64,000 bases of DNA from Mesostigma viride (Eukaryota; Streptophyta; Mesostigmatophyceae; Mesostigmatales; Mesostigmataceae): contig RPFO01000076.1 in NCBI GenBank assembly GCA_009746045.1, positions 5,007,275 through 5,071,274 of the forward strand, given 5' to 3'. The translations under genes were made by a program, and so were the position numbers. Positions 32,703 to 41,962 of the stretch are shown piece after piece. The notes under the pieces were generated by a model. The model had not been told where the DNA came from. It saw only the letters and a list, made by a program, of their open reading frames with translations, and did no database searches. Numbering within the stretch: the first letter of the stretch is position 1; the number at the start of each line of letters is the position of its first letter.

Positions 32703-33837
32703 GGTTAAAGGTTCTACATGTTTCACTGTACTGGATTGTGCGGATGGTTTTTGGCAACTGCGTATAGCGCCCGAGGATTGCCATAAAACCGCCTTTGCTA
32801 CCCCTTTTGGTCATTATCAGTTTAGAGTAGCGGCTATGGGACTCTGTAATTCTCCTGCCTCTTTTCAAATGTTGATGAATGAAGTGCTTTGACCTGTTAT
32901 GGGTAATTCTCACCTTCCCCAAGTGTCCTCTGATTTAAAGGATCCTTCCTTCTCCTCTGTTTCTTTAGCGGAGCACGATCGTTCTTGTGCTCAGGCTTAC
33001 TTAGATGACATCCTTATTTACTCCCCTGATTTTGAAACGCACCTATGTGATTTAAAGAAAGTCTTAGAAATAATGTCCGAAAATTCCTTGTGGGCTCGCC
33101 GTGCTAAAGTTCGTTCTGGTAGGAGTGTACCATTTTTAGGACATGTTTTGTCAGATGCCGGTGTCGCTACCGACCCGGATAAAACTAAGTCAATTCAGGA
33201 ATGGCCTACCCCTACCGTGTACGTAGTTTCTTAGGGATTGCCTCTTACTATAGGCGTTTTATCCCTCGCTTTGCAACTATAGCAGCCCCTATCAATCATT
33301 TATTAAAGAAAGATATCCCCTTTATCTGGAGTAGTGAGTGTCAGTCTGCTTTTCAGTGTTTAAAATCCATACTCCTCTCTCCTCCGGTACTCATCCTACC
33401 CGATACTACCAAACCCTTTGTGGTAGCTACAGACGCTAGTAAGGTAGCTATAGGGGGGTCCTTCTCCAGGATCAGGGTCAGGGCTTACAGCCAATTGAGT
33501 ACATCTCTAGGACAATGCTCCCTGCGGAGCGTAGCTATCCCGTACACCAGCAGGAACTCTTAGCGGTGGTGTATTGTTGCCACGCGTGGCAGCACTTTCT
33601 TAAAGGTGCCCAATTTGATGTTTGCCTGAATGAGCCCTGTGAGATAGATCCTTATAGATTAGTTATACAAACGGACCATCGTCCCCTTACCCATCTTCTC
33701 TCCCAACCCAACGTTACCCCTCGTCAAGCGCGCTGGATGGAGTTTTTAGCACAGTTTTCCCCTTTTTAAACTTCAGTATGTTAAAGGTGTAGATAACATA
33801 GTGCCTGATGCCCTCTCCCGCCGCGCAGATTATTCCT
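32703..33837 (+). pseudogene. G1 reverse transcriptase and RNase H
   Basis: Plus-strand reading, with several frame breaks: GSTCFTVLDCADGFWQLRIA (RT motif A), FATPFGHYQFRVAAMGLCNS (motif B), QAYLDDILIYSPDF (catalytic Y-x-DD as YLDD), SVPFLGHVLSDAG, FLGIASYYRRFIPRFATIAA (connection), VVATDASKVAIGG (first RNase H Asp), HQQELLAVVYCCHAWQHFL (RNase H Glu) and QTDHRPLTHLL. Frames break near 32900, 33225, 33470 and 33770. A stretch near 32890-32980 is extra relative to usual spacing and separates the primer-grip region from YLDD. This is the second half of the RT begun at 19622-19770. Confidence 0.8.
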
Positions 33838-34310
33838 TTTTCGAGGACTAAGTTAGATGTTCTCAATACTACTCTAGTTCCTACCACCCTTGGTGTAACC
33901 CCTTATGGTGAACTACCGGATGATGAACATTATGCCTACCTCTTTCATACTGCTGTTCGCATGCCTGATCTCCTTTCTCACGTAGGACTCTCTCTCCCGT
34001 GTGAGGCCCTTCCTGTGGTCTCTGTGGGGGGGGAGGGGAAAAATAAAATTTCTATACCGCTTAGCCATATAGCGACTAGGTCAGGAAAGTCCTATGATAA
34101 TATAGTCCCTCTAGGACCTCCCAGGTTCTCTTTGGCAAGGCGGTAGGAGACCTCTTTAAACCTGATATAGATACTTCTGTAGCAATGCCTACCTCTGATC
34201 TCGAACGCCTTATCAGTAGATTTACGGCCACTGAGCCGGAAGCTTTAGCTGCTATTGCATCCCATCCCCAACAGTTAGGTAAATATACCCCTGTAAGTTT
34301 GTAGGTGGAT
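33838..34310 (+). pseudogene. G1 Pol linker between RNase H and integrase
   Basis: Frames give YGELPDDEHYAYLFHTAVRM, a gap, then VGDLFKPDIDTSVAMPTSDL and ATEPEALAAIASHPQQLGKY. No motif recognised. Integrase zinc finger and first catalytic Asp are not found before the LINE insertion, and only the later part of the integrase core resumes at 40695, so part of integrase is deleted. Confidence 0.45.
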
Positions 34311-34485
34311 TTCTATATATGTTAAAAAAATATAATTACTTACAGCAGAGTGAAATCACTCAAACCAAAGCAAACGCCCAGCTATAAACCTATATACAGA
34401 GCCATGTCAAAGCTCTATACTACAATAAGACCAATGGAAACGCCTAACGGGAGGAACCTAATAGCCCTGCTGCATATATATTTCT

Positions 34486-35128
34486 GCATCTACCTGTCGG
34501 CCAATTGTGACCCGTGGGCTAGGCGAATTTGAATGCGGCTTTCCCGTTAGTTGTGGCTCCACCGCTCCAGTTTTCTAGGCTGACATGATGAACCGACGGG
34601 GGTTCCTGGATTGAGACACGTTTTTTTCTCCATGCACAGCTGAAAAAACCTGCGCCGAGGTGCGGCACCGCGGCCTACCGTAGTGATTACTGTCTGCGAC
34701 ACGCCCGGGGCTGGCTGCATCTACCTGTCGGCCAATTGTGACCCGTGGGCTAGGCGAATTTGAATGCGGCTTTCCCGTTAGTTGTGGCTCCACCGCTCCA
34801 GTTTTCTAGGCTGACATGATGAACCGACGGGGGTTCCTGGATTGAGACACGTTTTTTTCTCCATGCACAGCTGAAAAAACCTGCGCCGAGGTGCGGCACC
34901 GCGGCCTACCGTAGTGATTACTGTCTGCGACACGCCCGGGGCTGGCTGCATCTACCTGTCGGCCAATTGTGACCCGTGGGCTAGGCGAATTTGAATGCGG
35001 CTTTCCCGTTAGTTGTGGCTCCACCGCTCCAGTTTTCTAGGCTGACATGATGAACCGACGGGGGTTCCTGGATTGAGACACGTTTTTTTCTCCATGCACA
35101 GCTGAAAAAACCTGCGCCGAGGTGCGGC
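34486..35128 (+). repeat. Three 231-bp tandem monomers in the LINE 5' region
   Basis: Units start at 34486, 34717 and 34948 with GCATCTACCTGTCGGCC. The first two are complete, the third diverges at about 35129 into the GC-rich coding start. Units look identical by eye. By analogy with monomeric L1 promoters these may be promoter units; that is inference. Confidence 0.9.
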
Positions 35129-35262
35129 ACCGCGGCCGCCCCGCGTTGGGGGGCTGCCGCCCCCCAAACCCCCCGCTTGGGGGGCACGCCCCCCAAACCC
35201 CCCGCGTCCGCATCTCGCTCTCCCCCCGCGCTTCCGGTTCCGTTGTTTTACGCACCTCCCCC

Positions 35263-36534
35263 ATGCCTCCTTCACGACGCCGCACCTCCCGGGCGCGGGA
35301 TGCGCTGCCTAGTGGCGCCCCTGCGCCGCGTCGGTCCTTACGCATCGCGGCGCACCTGCAGGAGATGGGCGACCTGGACGACGGCGGTCGTGGCGCCCCT
35401 GTGCCACTCTCGCTTGTGTGCGAGGTCTGCCACAGTGGTGAGGATGCCCCCCGTCTCCTTGTGTGTGATTCGTGCCAATGCGGCTGGCACACGCGCTGCT
35501 TGGTCCCGCCCCTCTTCCGGCTGCCTCCCCCGGGTCCTTGGGCGTGCCCTCATTGCGTGGCCCCGCCTCGGCCGTCCCTAGGCTCCCGACGCGCGGCCGT
35601 GTCGACCCCGGGATCCCATTCGGCCCGCGCCCCCTCCCGCAGCCCCTCGCTGGACCCTCTCCTGGGCCTTGCGGCCCTCGTGGAGGGTTCCACACCGTGC
35701 TCCCGCTCTCCCCGCGCCGTCACGTCCGGCCCCTCCGCGGGGTCCCCTGGCCCTGCCCCGCCTAGCTCTGGGGATCCACCTCCGGCCAGCACGGCGGTGG
35801 CCACTGACCTGCGTCCTCCTGTGCTTGAGGGGTCCCTGGCGGCTCTCCTCCCTGAGGCTGTGGGACACCCTGCGGCGACTCCTGTGGTGGGCCCCTGGTC
35901 GGCCGCGCTTGGGTCCCACGACTTCTCCGTTTGGCCCCCCACCAACATTGCGGGCGTCAGCGCGCTCCGGCACGCCACGTTCTCTTGGCTGTATTGCCCC
36001 TTGCTGTTGGACGCTGTCGGCTTGCACGCGGCGTTTCCTACGCTCCCACGGCCCCCTGAATTTAGTGCCCTTGTGGTTCGTGTCCGGCACATGCTGCAGG
36101 CAGCCTCCCCCCCTGTCCTTGCCTCCACGCTTTGGGGGTTTGTCCTCGAGGACTACCATGCCGGCGGCCGCCTGCCTTGGCACCTGCCCGCGGTGCGCCA
36201 AGAATGGCTCCTGAATCTGGACGCTCAAGTGGCGCAGGCGGTGGTGCTCTTTGCTACAGGGCTTGCCGTGCAGGCCCAGCAGGCCGCCCGTGCGACATAT
36301 CTCGCTGGGGGGGCCACCGACCACGCCTTGCTCGATCGCCCTCAGCTGCACACGTTTCTTGCCTCTGCCGGGCCCGGCTCGGCCGGCCTTGTTGCGCAGG
36401 CCCACGGGCGCTTGACTACGGCGGTCACCCCAGCGCAAGCCGCCCGCCTGCGCGTTGACTTCGGGGCTCCTGTCACCGTGCACGCCGGCGACCTGGTTCT
36501 GTACGATGCGGGGGGGGGCGTGTTCTTGAGCTGA
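35263..36534 (+). CDS. LINE N-terminal protein segment with PHD finger
   Basis: The ATG at 35263 (MPPSRRRTSRARDALPSG) is chosen because the frame upstream runs through GC-rich leader. A C4HC3 PHD finger follows about 50 residues in: CEVC, then CDSCQCGWHTRC, then WACPHC. PHD fingers read histone H3 tails in chromatin. Next is a long Pro/Ser/Ala-rich linker and a conserved-looking part (VSALRHATFSWLYCPLLLDA; AQVAQAVVLFATGLAVQAQQ). The stop at 36532 comes just after a run of nine G, and the other frame across that run reads straight on into the next ORF, so the break may be an indel. Confidence 0.75.
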   Translation: MPPSRRRTSRARDALPSGAPAPRRSLRIAAHLQEMGDLDDGGRGAPVPLSLVCEVCHSGEDAPRLLVCDSCQCGWHTRCLVPPLFRLPPPGPWACPHCVAPPRPSLGSRRAAVSTPGSHSARAPSRSPSLDPLLGLAALVEGSTPCSRSPRAVTSGPSAGSPGPAPPSSGDPPPASTAVATDLRPPVLEGSLAALLPEAVGHPAATPVVGPWSAALGSHDFSVWPPTNIAGVSALRHATFSWLYCPLLLDAVGLHAAFPTLPRPPEFSALVVRVRHMLQAASPPVLASTLWGFVLEDYHAGGRLPWHLPAVRQEWLLNLDAQVAQAVVLFATGLAVQAQQAARATYLAGGATDHALLDRPQLHTFLASAGPGSAGLVAQAHGRLTTAVTPAQAARLRVDFGAPVTVHAGDLVLYDAGGGVFLS

Positions 36535-36548
36535 GCGCGGGTGCGGCC

Positions 36549-38111
36549 GTGCCCGCCATCTTGCACGATGTGCTCGAGCTTGCGGGCATCCCCCATGTCT
36601 GGCACCCTGCTGGTCCGCGCCGCCGTCTTCTCTCCGCCGATGAGATCGCCCGACTGCCGAGCTGGGAGCTGGGGTGGGACGCGGCGCCCGCCCACTACGG
36701 GCCGGCCCACTTGGTGGATGTCACTGCCAGCGGCCCCTCCTGCCCCATCTGCTTGGACCTGCCTCGCCCTGGTGACGGTCTCTGCCGCCTCCCTGCTTGC
36801 GGCCACGTCTTCCATCAAGCTTGCATCGCCACGAGCTTGCACACGACCTCCGCCACCTGCCCCCTTTGCCGGGCCGCGGTCCTTTCCCCCTTGCCTCCTG
36901 GCGTTCTCCCGCTGGGGCCCTCGCCCGTGTCCGTGCGCCGCCAGTCCCACGCGCCTGCCCCGACACCTGCCTCCCCTGTGCGTGGTCGTGGGTCGCGCGC
37001 CGGCTTGGCTGCCTCCTCCAGCGCCCCCCTCCCGGCCGTGGGGGCCGTCCCCGCGCCGGTCTTGTCCTCGGCTGCCACGAGCCCTGCTGACCGCCCGGCG
37101 GCCGGCCCCGCCCTGGGTTCCGCTGCAGCTGTAGTTCCTCTGGCTGAGGGTGCTCCCGACCCCTCCCCCTCTCGACCCGGGCCGGCCCAACCGGGTGGGC
37201 GCACCCCCTCAGATGGCTTCCATTATTGCCAAGTCGATGGTCCCCTTGGTGACCCGTGTGGCGCGCGCCTGCCCAACCGGAATTCGTTGCTGGTGCACAT
37301 TCGGGCTTCCCACCCCCACATCACGGAGGCCGCCATGCGCGCCATGGACTGCTACCGCTGCCCGGCAGCCCATTGCCAGCGGATTTTTTCGATCCACGGG
37401 CGGTACCAGCATGAGCGGCAGTGCCGCCGCCAAACCCCCCAGAACGGCCTGCCCGGCGGCCCGGCGGCCGCACCGGCCTCCCGGTCCGGGGCGGCCCCTC
37501 GGTCGGCCCCTGCCCCTCCACCGGCATCGCAGGGTACGAGCGATCCGGGGGACCTCTCGGCAGGCTGGGCATTCCTGGCCACGCTCCCTTTTGCCGCCTG
37601 TGCGCGCAACCCTTGCATGACGCTCCCGGACGTCCCTCACCGCGCCCGGAGCTTGTTTACGCGCTGCGCCCTGCTTTCCCTGGCCCGGATGCATAGTCAC
37701 CCTCTCGACGAACTCGGCCACAAGCTGTTTCTCGTCACCCCCCGGCTCCTCTTAGCGCCGTTGGAGCGGGGCGTGCGTGGCGTACAGGGTGCGGTCATCG
37801 CTCGCTGCCGGCGGTTCCTCCTCGGGGATTGGGAAGGGCTGTGGGCGCTGCAGCCTCCGGCCTCCACCCGGGTGTCGGGGGCCGCCTCCTTTGCCCGGGT
37901 GGAAGCTGACGTCATGCGGTTGGTGAAGGTAGGTGAATTGAGCCGGGCCATGCAAAAGCTTGAACTGACCGCGTTGGCTCCCTCCACTCCCCCGACCCTG
38001 CAGGCTTTGCGCGACCTTCACCCCGACGAACCGGCCTTTGCGGTGCCCGCCCCGGCCACCCCCCGCCCCCGCCTATTGTCCTGGACCTGGACATCTTCAC
38101 GGCTGTGCTGA
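36549..38111 (+). CDS. LINE middle segment with RING-H2 finger and two C2H2-type fingers
   Basis: In the frame counted from 36549, residues 65-107 have C-x2-C-x15-C-x-H-x2-H-x2-C-x11-C-x2-C (CPICLDL...ACGHVFHQAC...CPLC), a RING-H2 pattern typical of E3 ubiquitin ligases. Two DNA-binding type fingers follow: C227/C237/H250/H255 and a second with C271/C276/H288/C292. The region after 310 (TLPFAACARNPCMTLPDVPH; RFLLGDWEGLWALQ) precedes RT. The frame leaves coding sense in a C-rich run near 38050-38075, where the RT frame takes over (PIVLDLDIFTAVLKDLPNAS). I infer a single ORF in the active ancestor. Confidence 0.75.
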   Translation: MPAILHDVLELAGIPHVWHPAGPRRRLLSADEIARLPSWELGWDAAPAHYGPAHLVDVTASGPSCPICLDLPRPGDGLCRLPACGHVFHQACIATSLHTTSATCPLCRAAVLSPLPPGVLPLGPSPVSVRRQSHAPAPTPASPVRGRGSRAGLAASSSAPLPAVGAVPAPVLSSAATSPADRPAAGPALGSAAAVVPLAEGAPDPSPSRPGPAQPGGRTPSDGFHYCQVDGPLGDPCGARLPNRNSLLVHIRASHPHITEAAMRAMDCYRCPAAHCQRIFSIHGRYQHERQCRRQTPQNGLPGGPAAAPASRSGAAPRSAPAPPPASQGTSDPGDLSAGWAFLATLPFAACARNPCMTLPDVPHRARSLFTRCALLSLARMHSHPLDELGHKLFLVTPRLLLAPLERGVRGVQGAVIARCRRFLLGDWEGLWALQPPASTRVSGAASFARVEADVMRLVKVGELSRAMQKLELTALAPSTPPTLQALRDLHPDEPAFAVPAPATPRPRLLSWTWTSSRLC

Positions 38112-40468
38112 AGGATCTGCCGAACGCCTCCTCCACCGGCCCCTCAGGCTGGCGCTACGAGCACCTCTCCGTGATGGCGGGCCATGGCGGGGCGACCGCA
38201 CTCTTTGAGGCTGCCGCCGACTTGGCCGCGGGGTCCCTGGCCCCCGCGGCGCGCCCTTGGCTGGCTGGGGCACGCCTCATTGCCCTCCTGAAAGACGACG
38301 TCCCCCCGCCTGCTGGCCGCGTTCGTCCCATTGCTTGCGGCGAGGTCCTACGCAAGCTGGTGAGTAAGGTCATTTGTCGCCAAAAGGCCCCCGAGTTTCG
38401 CGCCTACTTCTGCCCCAACCGGAGTGATACTGAGGAGTCCGTCGCGGCCCAGCTTGGCGTCGCCACCAAAGGGGGCAGCGACATCATCGTGCACACAGTT
38501 CAGGCCTACCTCGAGACGCATCCGACCCATGTGGCGCTGAAGGTGGATTGCCACAATGCGTTCAATGCTGTCACCAAGGCTAGCATCTTTGAGGCCGTCG
38601 GCGAGGCGTTCCCTGACCTTCTTGCGTGGACAGCAGCCTGCTACGGCGAACCCACTCAACTCTCCTTCCTCATGGAGGATGGGACGTTCGCCGACATCGC
38701 TTCCCGCACGGGAACCCAGCAAGGTGACCCCCTCGGCCCCTTTTACCTGTCTGCCCCGCTGCACAAGGCTCTCCAAGGTGTCCACGCTGCGCACCCGGAT
38801 GTCGTGCTCCTCGCCTACATGGACGATATCCATGCCCTTGGCCCGGCCGACGCTGTGGTTGCCGCCCTGGCTGCCCTTGAAGTGGCCATGGCGGCCATCA
38901 ACCTTCGGCTCACCCTCCCCAAGTGTGCAGTCTTTTCGCCCCAGGGGGACTGCTCTGGCTTCCCCGCGGCTATCCCGGGGGCATTGGCGCGGGCGCGTGG
39001 TTTCTCGTGCCTGGGCGTCCCTGTGGGTGACCCTGACTACGTCGAAGAGGAGCTCCGGGCCACCGTGGAACAGCGCACCCATGTCCTTGAGACTTGGGCG
39101 CGCCTCAAGGACCCCCAGACCAAAGGGCTCCTCCTGTGGTTTTGCGCCCACCCGCGGGTGGTTCACTGGCTCCGTGGCGCTCCCCCCCACTTGGTGCGGC
39201 TTGCCGCGGAAGGCCATGACGAGCGCATTCAGGCCGCCTTGCAGGTGCTCCTCCCCGGCCCTAGCCTGCCAGCTCACTCCATGCGCTTGGCCACCCTCCC
39301 CTGCCGCATGGGCGGGTGTGGGCTCACCCGCGCCGCCCGCCTCGCCCCCGCCGCCTTCCTTGGCTCTGTTGCTCAGGCCTGGGCGGAGATCCGCCGGTTG
39401 GTCCCCAGCGCCGTCAGCGCCATTCCCGACTTGGTCACCCCATCCCCCTTCCCCTTTGTGCAGGCTGTGCAGGATTCTTACCTCGGGATCCAGCAGGCTT
39501 GCGACCTCGTCCGCCCCGCTCAGGCCGTCCACCGTCGCCTGCCCCGGGGCACGCCCGGCGTGTCCACTGTCGTCAGTCCTAGTGTCTTCCCTGCCTGCGT
39601 TCATGAAAAACAACAAAAGACCTACGCGGGTATACTACACTGTGCCGACTGGATGGGTCTGCATGCGAGCTTGAACGATCAGGGGAAGGCTTGGCTTCAC
39701 TCCGTTTCCCTTGAGGGGAGCGTGGGGTCCGCATTCCTGCGCGCCCTCCCCATGAGCCCTTTGTTCACACTGGTTCCGGCCCTTTACGCCATCGCTCTCC
39801 GCCACCAGCTCTTTGCCCCGCAACCTCTCATCACGGCGGGTGCGTCCTGCGGCAGCTGCGGGCTTGCTCTGGATACTACTGGGACGCACTACATCGCGTG
39901 CATGGGTGGCCAGCAGAACCAGAACTGGTTCCTCTATCTCCATACCGCTCTCCTCCGGGTGGTGTGTGCCATGGTTCGGTCGGTCTTTCCCCACTCCACC
40001 ATTAAGTGCGAGGACGCGGATGGGGCCGCCCTCTACTCACCCAACCACCGCCCCGACATTACCGTGCTTGACTACGACGGGCAGGGTTGCCACCTGCTCA
40101 TCGATGTCTCCGTGGCTCGGCCGCTTTCCGGTCGCCACATCCTCCGGGCGGCTGTGGATGCCGGCGCTGCTGCCGCTGTGGCTGAGCGCGACAAGTTTGC
40201 CTCCTACGGCAATGTGGGGCCCCACCGGGTCATCCCCTTTGTCCTTGAGGAGTTCGGGGCCATGGGCCCCAAGACAGCGGAGTTTTTCCACGAGTGCTGC
40301 CAGCGCCGTGAAGACCGCCTCGACCTCGAGGGTCAGACCGCCCCGTGGTCGGCCCGCACGTGGTCCTCGTATTGGCGGCAGCGTCTGTCACTCGCCCTCA
40401 CTCGCACCGTGGCTGATGTGTTATTCCGCCGCACCCGGGCCGACTTTGTCGCGACCCATGCGGTCTAG
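38081..40468 (+). CDS. LINE reverse transcriptase with CCHC motif and restriction-like endonuclease
   Basis: From 38105: GPSGWRYEHLSVMAG (early RT motif), RPIACGEVLRKLVSKVI, HVALKVDCHNAFNAV (motif A, Asp), SRTGTQQGDPLGPFYL (motif B), VLLAYMDDIHALGP (catalytic YMDD), FSCLGVPVG. Near residue 580 there is C-x2-C-x10-H-x4-C (SCGSCGLALDTTGTHYIAC), then about 60 residues on HRPDITVLDYDG and LLIDVSV, matching the RPD-D core of the PD-(D/E)XK endonuclease of R2-like LINEs. That nuclease nicks the target for target-primed reverse transcription. No APE endonuclease is seen. The frame is uninterrupted to the stop. Confidence 0.85.
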   Translation: MDLDIFTAVLKDLPNASSTGPSGWRYEHLSVMAGHGGATALFEAAADLAAGSLAPAARPWLAGARLIALLKDDVPPPAGRVRPIACGEVLRKLVSKVICRQKAPEFRAYFCPNRSDTEESVAAQLGVATKGGSDIIVHTVQAYLETHPTHVALKVDCHNAFNAVTKASIFEAVGEAFPDLLAWTAACYGEPTQLSFLMEDGTFADIASRTGTQQGDPLGPFYLSAPLHKALQGVHAAHPDVVLLAYMDDIHALGPADAVVAALAALEVAMAAINLRLTLPKCAVFSPQGDCSGFPAAIPGALARARGFSCLGVPVGDPDYVEEELRATVEQRTHVLETWARLKDPQTKGLLLWFCAHPRVVHWLRGAPPHLVRLAAEGHDERIQAALQVLLPGPSLPAHSMRLATLPCRMGGCGLTRAARLAPAAFLGSVAQAWAEIRRLVPSAVSAIPDLVTPSPFPFVQAVQDSYLGIQQACDLVRPAQAVHRRLPRGTPGVSTVVSPSVFPACVHEKQQKTYAGILHCADWMGLHASLNDQGKAWLHSVSLEGSVGSAFLRALPMSPLFTLVPALYAIALRHQLFAPQPLITAGASCGSCGLALDTTGTHYIACMGGQQNQNWFLYLHTALLRVVCAMVRSVFPHSTIKCEDADGAALYSPNHRPDITVLDYDGQGCHLLIDVSVARPLSGRHILRAAVDAGAAAAVAERDKFASYGNVGPHRVIPFVLEEFGAMGPKTAEFFHECCQRREDRLDLEGQTAPWSARTWSSYWRQRLSLALTRTVADVLFRRTRADFVATHAV

Positions 40469-40694
40469 ATTCCTTCCAGGCCTGCATGGTGGGCCGGCAG
40501 CGCTGTTGCTGCGTGTAGTTTTGTGATGTATAGTTAGTTGTACCTTGTGCCGCTGGCGTGATCCTTGGATGTCTGTGTCAGATTACTATTAATTTCTTCA
40601 GGGTTATTCTCCCAGTTCTCGGGTTTTTCCTTATGTTGCATGCCTATCTCACCTCCGTAATCTATCATTCTCAATGAATATATATTTCTATATA

Positions 40695-40850
40695 ATAATG
40701 TGCAGTTAACAGATTCTCCCCCTCAATGGCGCCTTTATGTCCCTCCTATAAAGATAAGGTATTTACTTCAGATTTTTGGCAGCAGTTCGTTGCTGCTATC
40801 GGTACTAAAGTCACCTTTGGTACTGCCTACCACTCCTTCTCAGTGTCGGC
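40695..40850 (+). pseudogene. G1 integrase core, partial
   Basis: YKDKVFTSDFWQQFVAAIGT then FGTAYHS resembles the part of Ty3-type integrase around the second catalytic Asp (S/D-RD-x-F-TS-FW ... TAYHPQTDGQTER). The expected PQTDGQTER does not follow; the sequence changes to an Ala/Pro-rich frame at about 40845, a likely recombination breakpoint. Confidence 0.6.
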
Positions 40851-40854
40851 GCCT

Positions 40855-41962
40855 TCCCCTGTTCCGTCATCGTCGGCGTCGACGAGACGCGTGTCGGTGC
40901 AGCCGTCTCCTATCCCTCCGGACGTACGTGGGTCCAGAGTCTGCCAGTCTTGCGGCTACCGTGTCTGCAGTGCAGGCCTAGATCCAGTCCTTAGCCTCGG
41001 CATTCGGGACATTCATGGCGTCTCAGTCGCCCGCTGCCGTTGCGCCTGGTGTGGCGCCTGTTGCTGCTGCTTCGCCTACCCCTGCTGTTGCCTCGGCGAC
41101 TGCGGCTTCGCCTGCGCCCCAGGGCGAGCCCTCGGTCGCTGCGGTTTCGTCTGCTGCTGCGGCTCCTACGCCTCCTGCTGCCTCCGCGCCTGGGGTCGCC
41201 TTACCTGTGCCTCCGCGTGAGTCTCCTGCCGCGGCGATTTCGCCCGCCGTCGCTGCTTCCGGGCCTTCCCAAGCTCCGTCGCAGCCGTTGCGGGGCTTCT
41301 TTGGCGACACGAGTGGGCTGCCCAGGCTCTGGGAGGGGGGTCCCCCTCAGAGGATTCCAGTGCCGGACTGGAGTCTTGATGGCAGTCCGTTTTATGGTAA
41401 GGTGCCTGTCCCTACGGGCCCAATTTTCAACATGTGGCCCGAGGGTGCGCCTCCAGCGGAGGCCATATCGTCAGCCGCGGTTGCAGGTCCGTCGCGGCCT
41501 CCTGCGGTGCCGGCTCCCTCTGCGCCTGTGCAGGATCCTACCCCTGTTTCGGTTCCTGCCCCTTCGGCCCCTCGCTCGCTGGCTACGGTTGTTAGGACCA
41601 GCGGTGTTGATCAGCGCGCTCTCCGCGCTGCCGACTCCCTATGGGAGTTGTCCCAGGGCGACCGGGAACGTGCCCCCTCCGTGGTGCATTTTACGCCGGA
41701 GTCGCGAGATTCGCCCGTTCCCGGATATGGTATGTCAGCGCTTGCGTGCCGACAGTGTGACCTCCCGCGCGTCGCTCCGGAGCTGTCCATTTCACCCATG
41801 TCCTATGGGTTCTCCCAGGTGTGTCGGGCGCCACGGGACTGTAACCTACCCATTGATACTGATCGGCCTCCGTTTGACATGGTTATTGTAGCTGATCCTC
41901 TGTTCCAGGGTGAGATCCTGGTTCTTCGCGTGGACCCTCTATCGCTGGGCGAGGCGTCATAA
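40855..41962 (+). CDS. Unassigned Ala/Pro-rich ORF, possibly a Gag-like protein
   Basis: The long uninterrupted part is 41015-41962 (MASQSPAAVAPG to VDPLSLGEAS). Upstream in the same frame ATVSAVQA, a TAG stop, then IQSLASAFGTF reads as a short helix, so the ORF may have begun earlier. Residues 1-90 are Ala/Pro repeats. The rest has GFFGDTSGLPRLWEGG, GKVPVPTGPIFNMWPEGAPP and LACRQCDLPRVAPEL. I recognise no domain. N-terminal Ala/Pro-rich plus helix is seen in some LTR-element Gags, but no knuckle is present. It lies between the broken G1 integrase and the 3' LTR. Confidence 0.4.

Larger units (their letters stand above)
34311..40690 (+). mobile_element. LINE with restriction-like endonuclease and N-terminal PHD, RING and C2H2 fingers
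   Basis: Inserted in G1; TTTCTATATA is repeated at 34310-34319 and 40685-40694. The order is a 5' region with three 231-bp tandem monomers, then coding sequence in three frames (35263-36534, 36549-38111, 38081-40468), then a 3' UTR ending AATGAATATATA. The RT fused to a C-terminal CCHC knuckle and a RPD...D nuclease, plus N-terminal C2H2 fingers, is the plan of early-branching single-ORF LINEs (R2, NeSL, HERO and relatives). PHD and RING fingers at the N terminus are additional. Confidence 0.8.

Noticed and set aside
35122-35262. LINE start at 35122
   Set aside because: That codon is GTG within the GC-rich leader after the last monomer. The first ATG in frame is 35263 and the sequence before it has no protein-like character.
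35578-37204. Several long minus-strand frames opposite the LINE ORFs
   Set aside because: Arg/Gly-rich shadows produced by GC-rich codon use on plus.
36700-37600. Independent host RING-finger gene
   Set aside because: The frame runs on into R2-like C2H2 fingers and, across a homopolymer, into RT. It lies between the LINE 5' monomers and RT, inside one target duplication.
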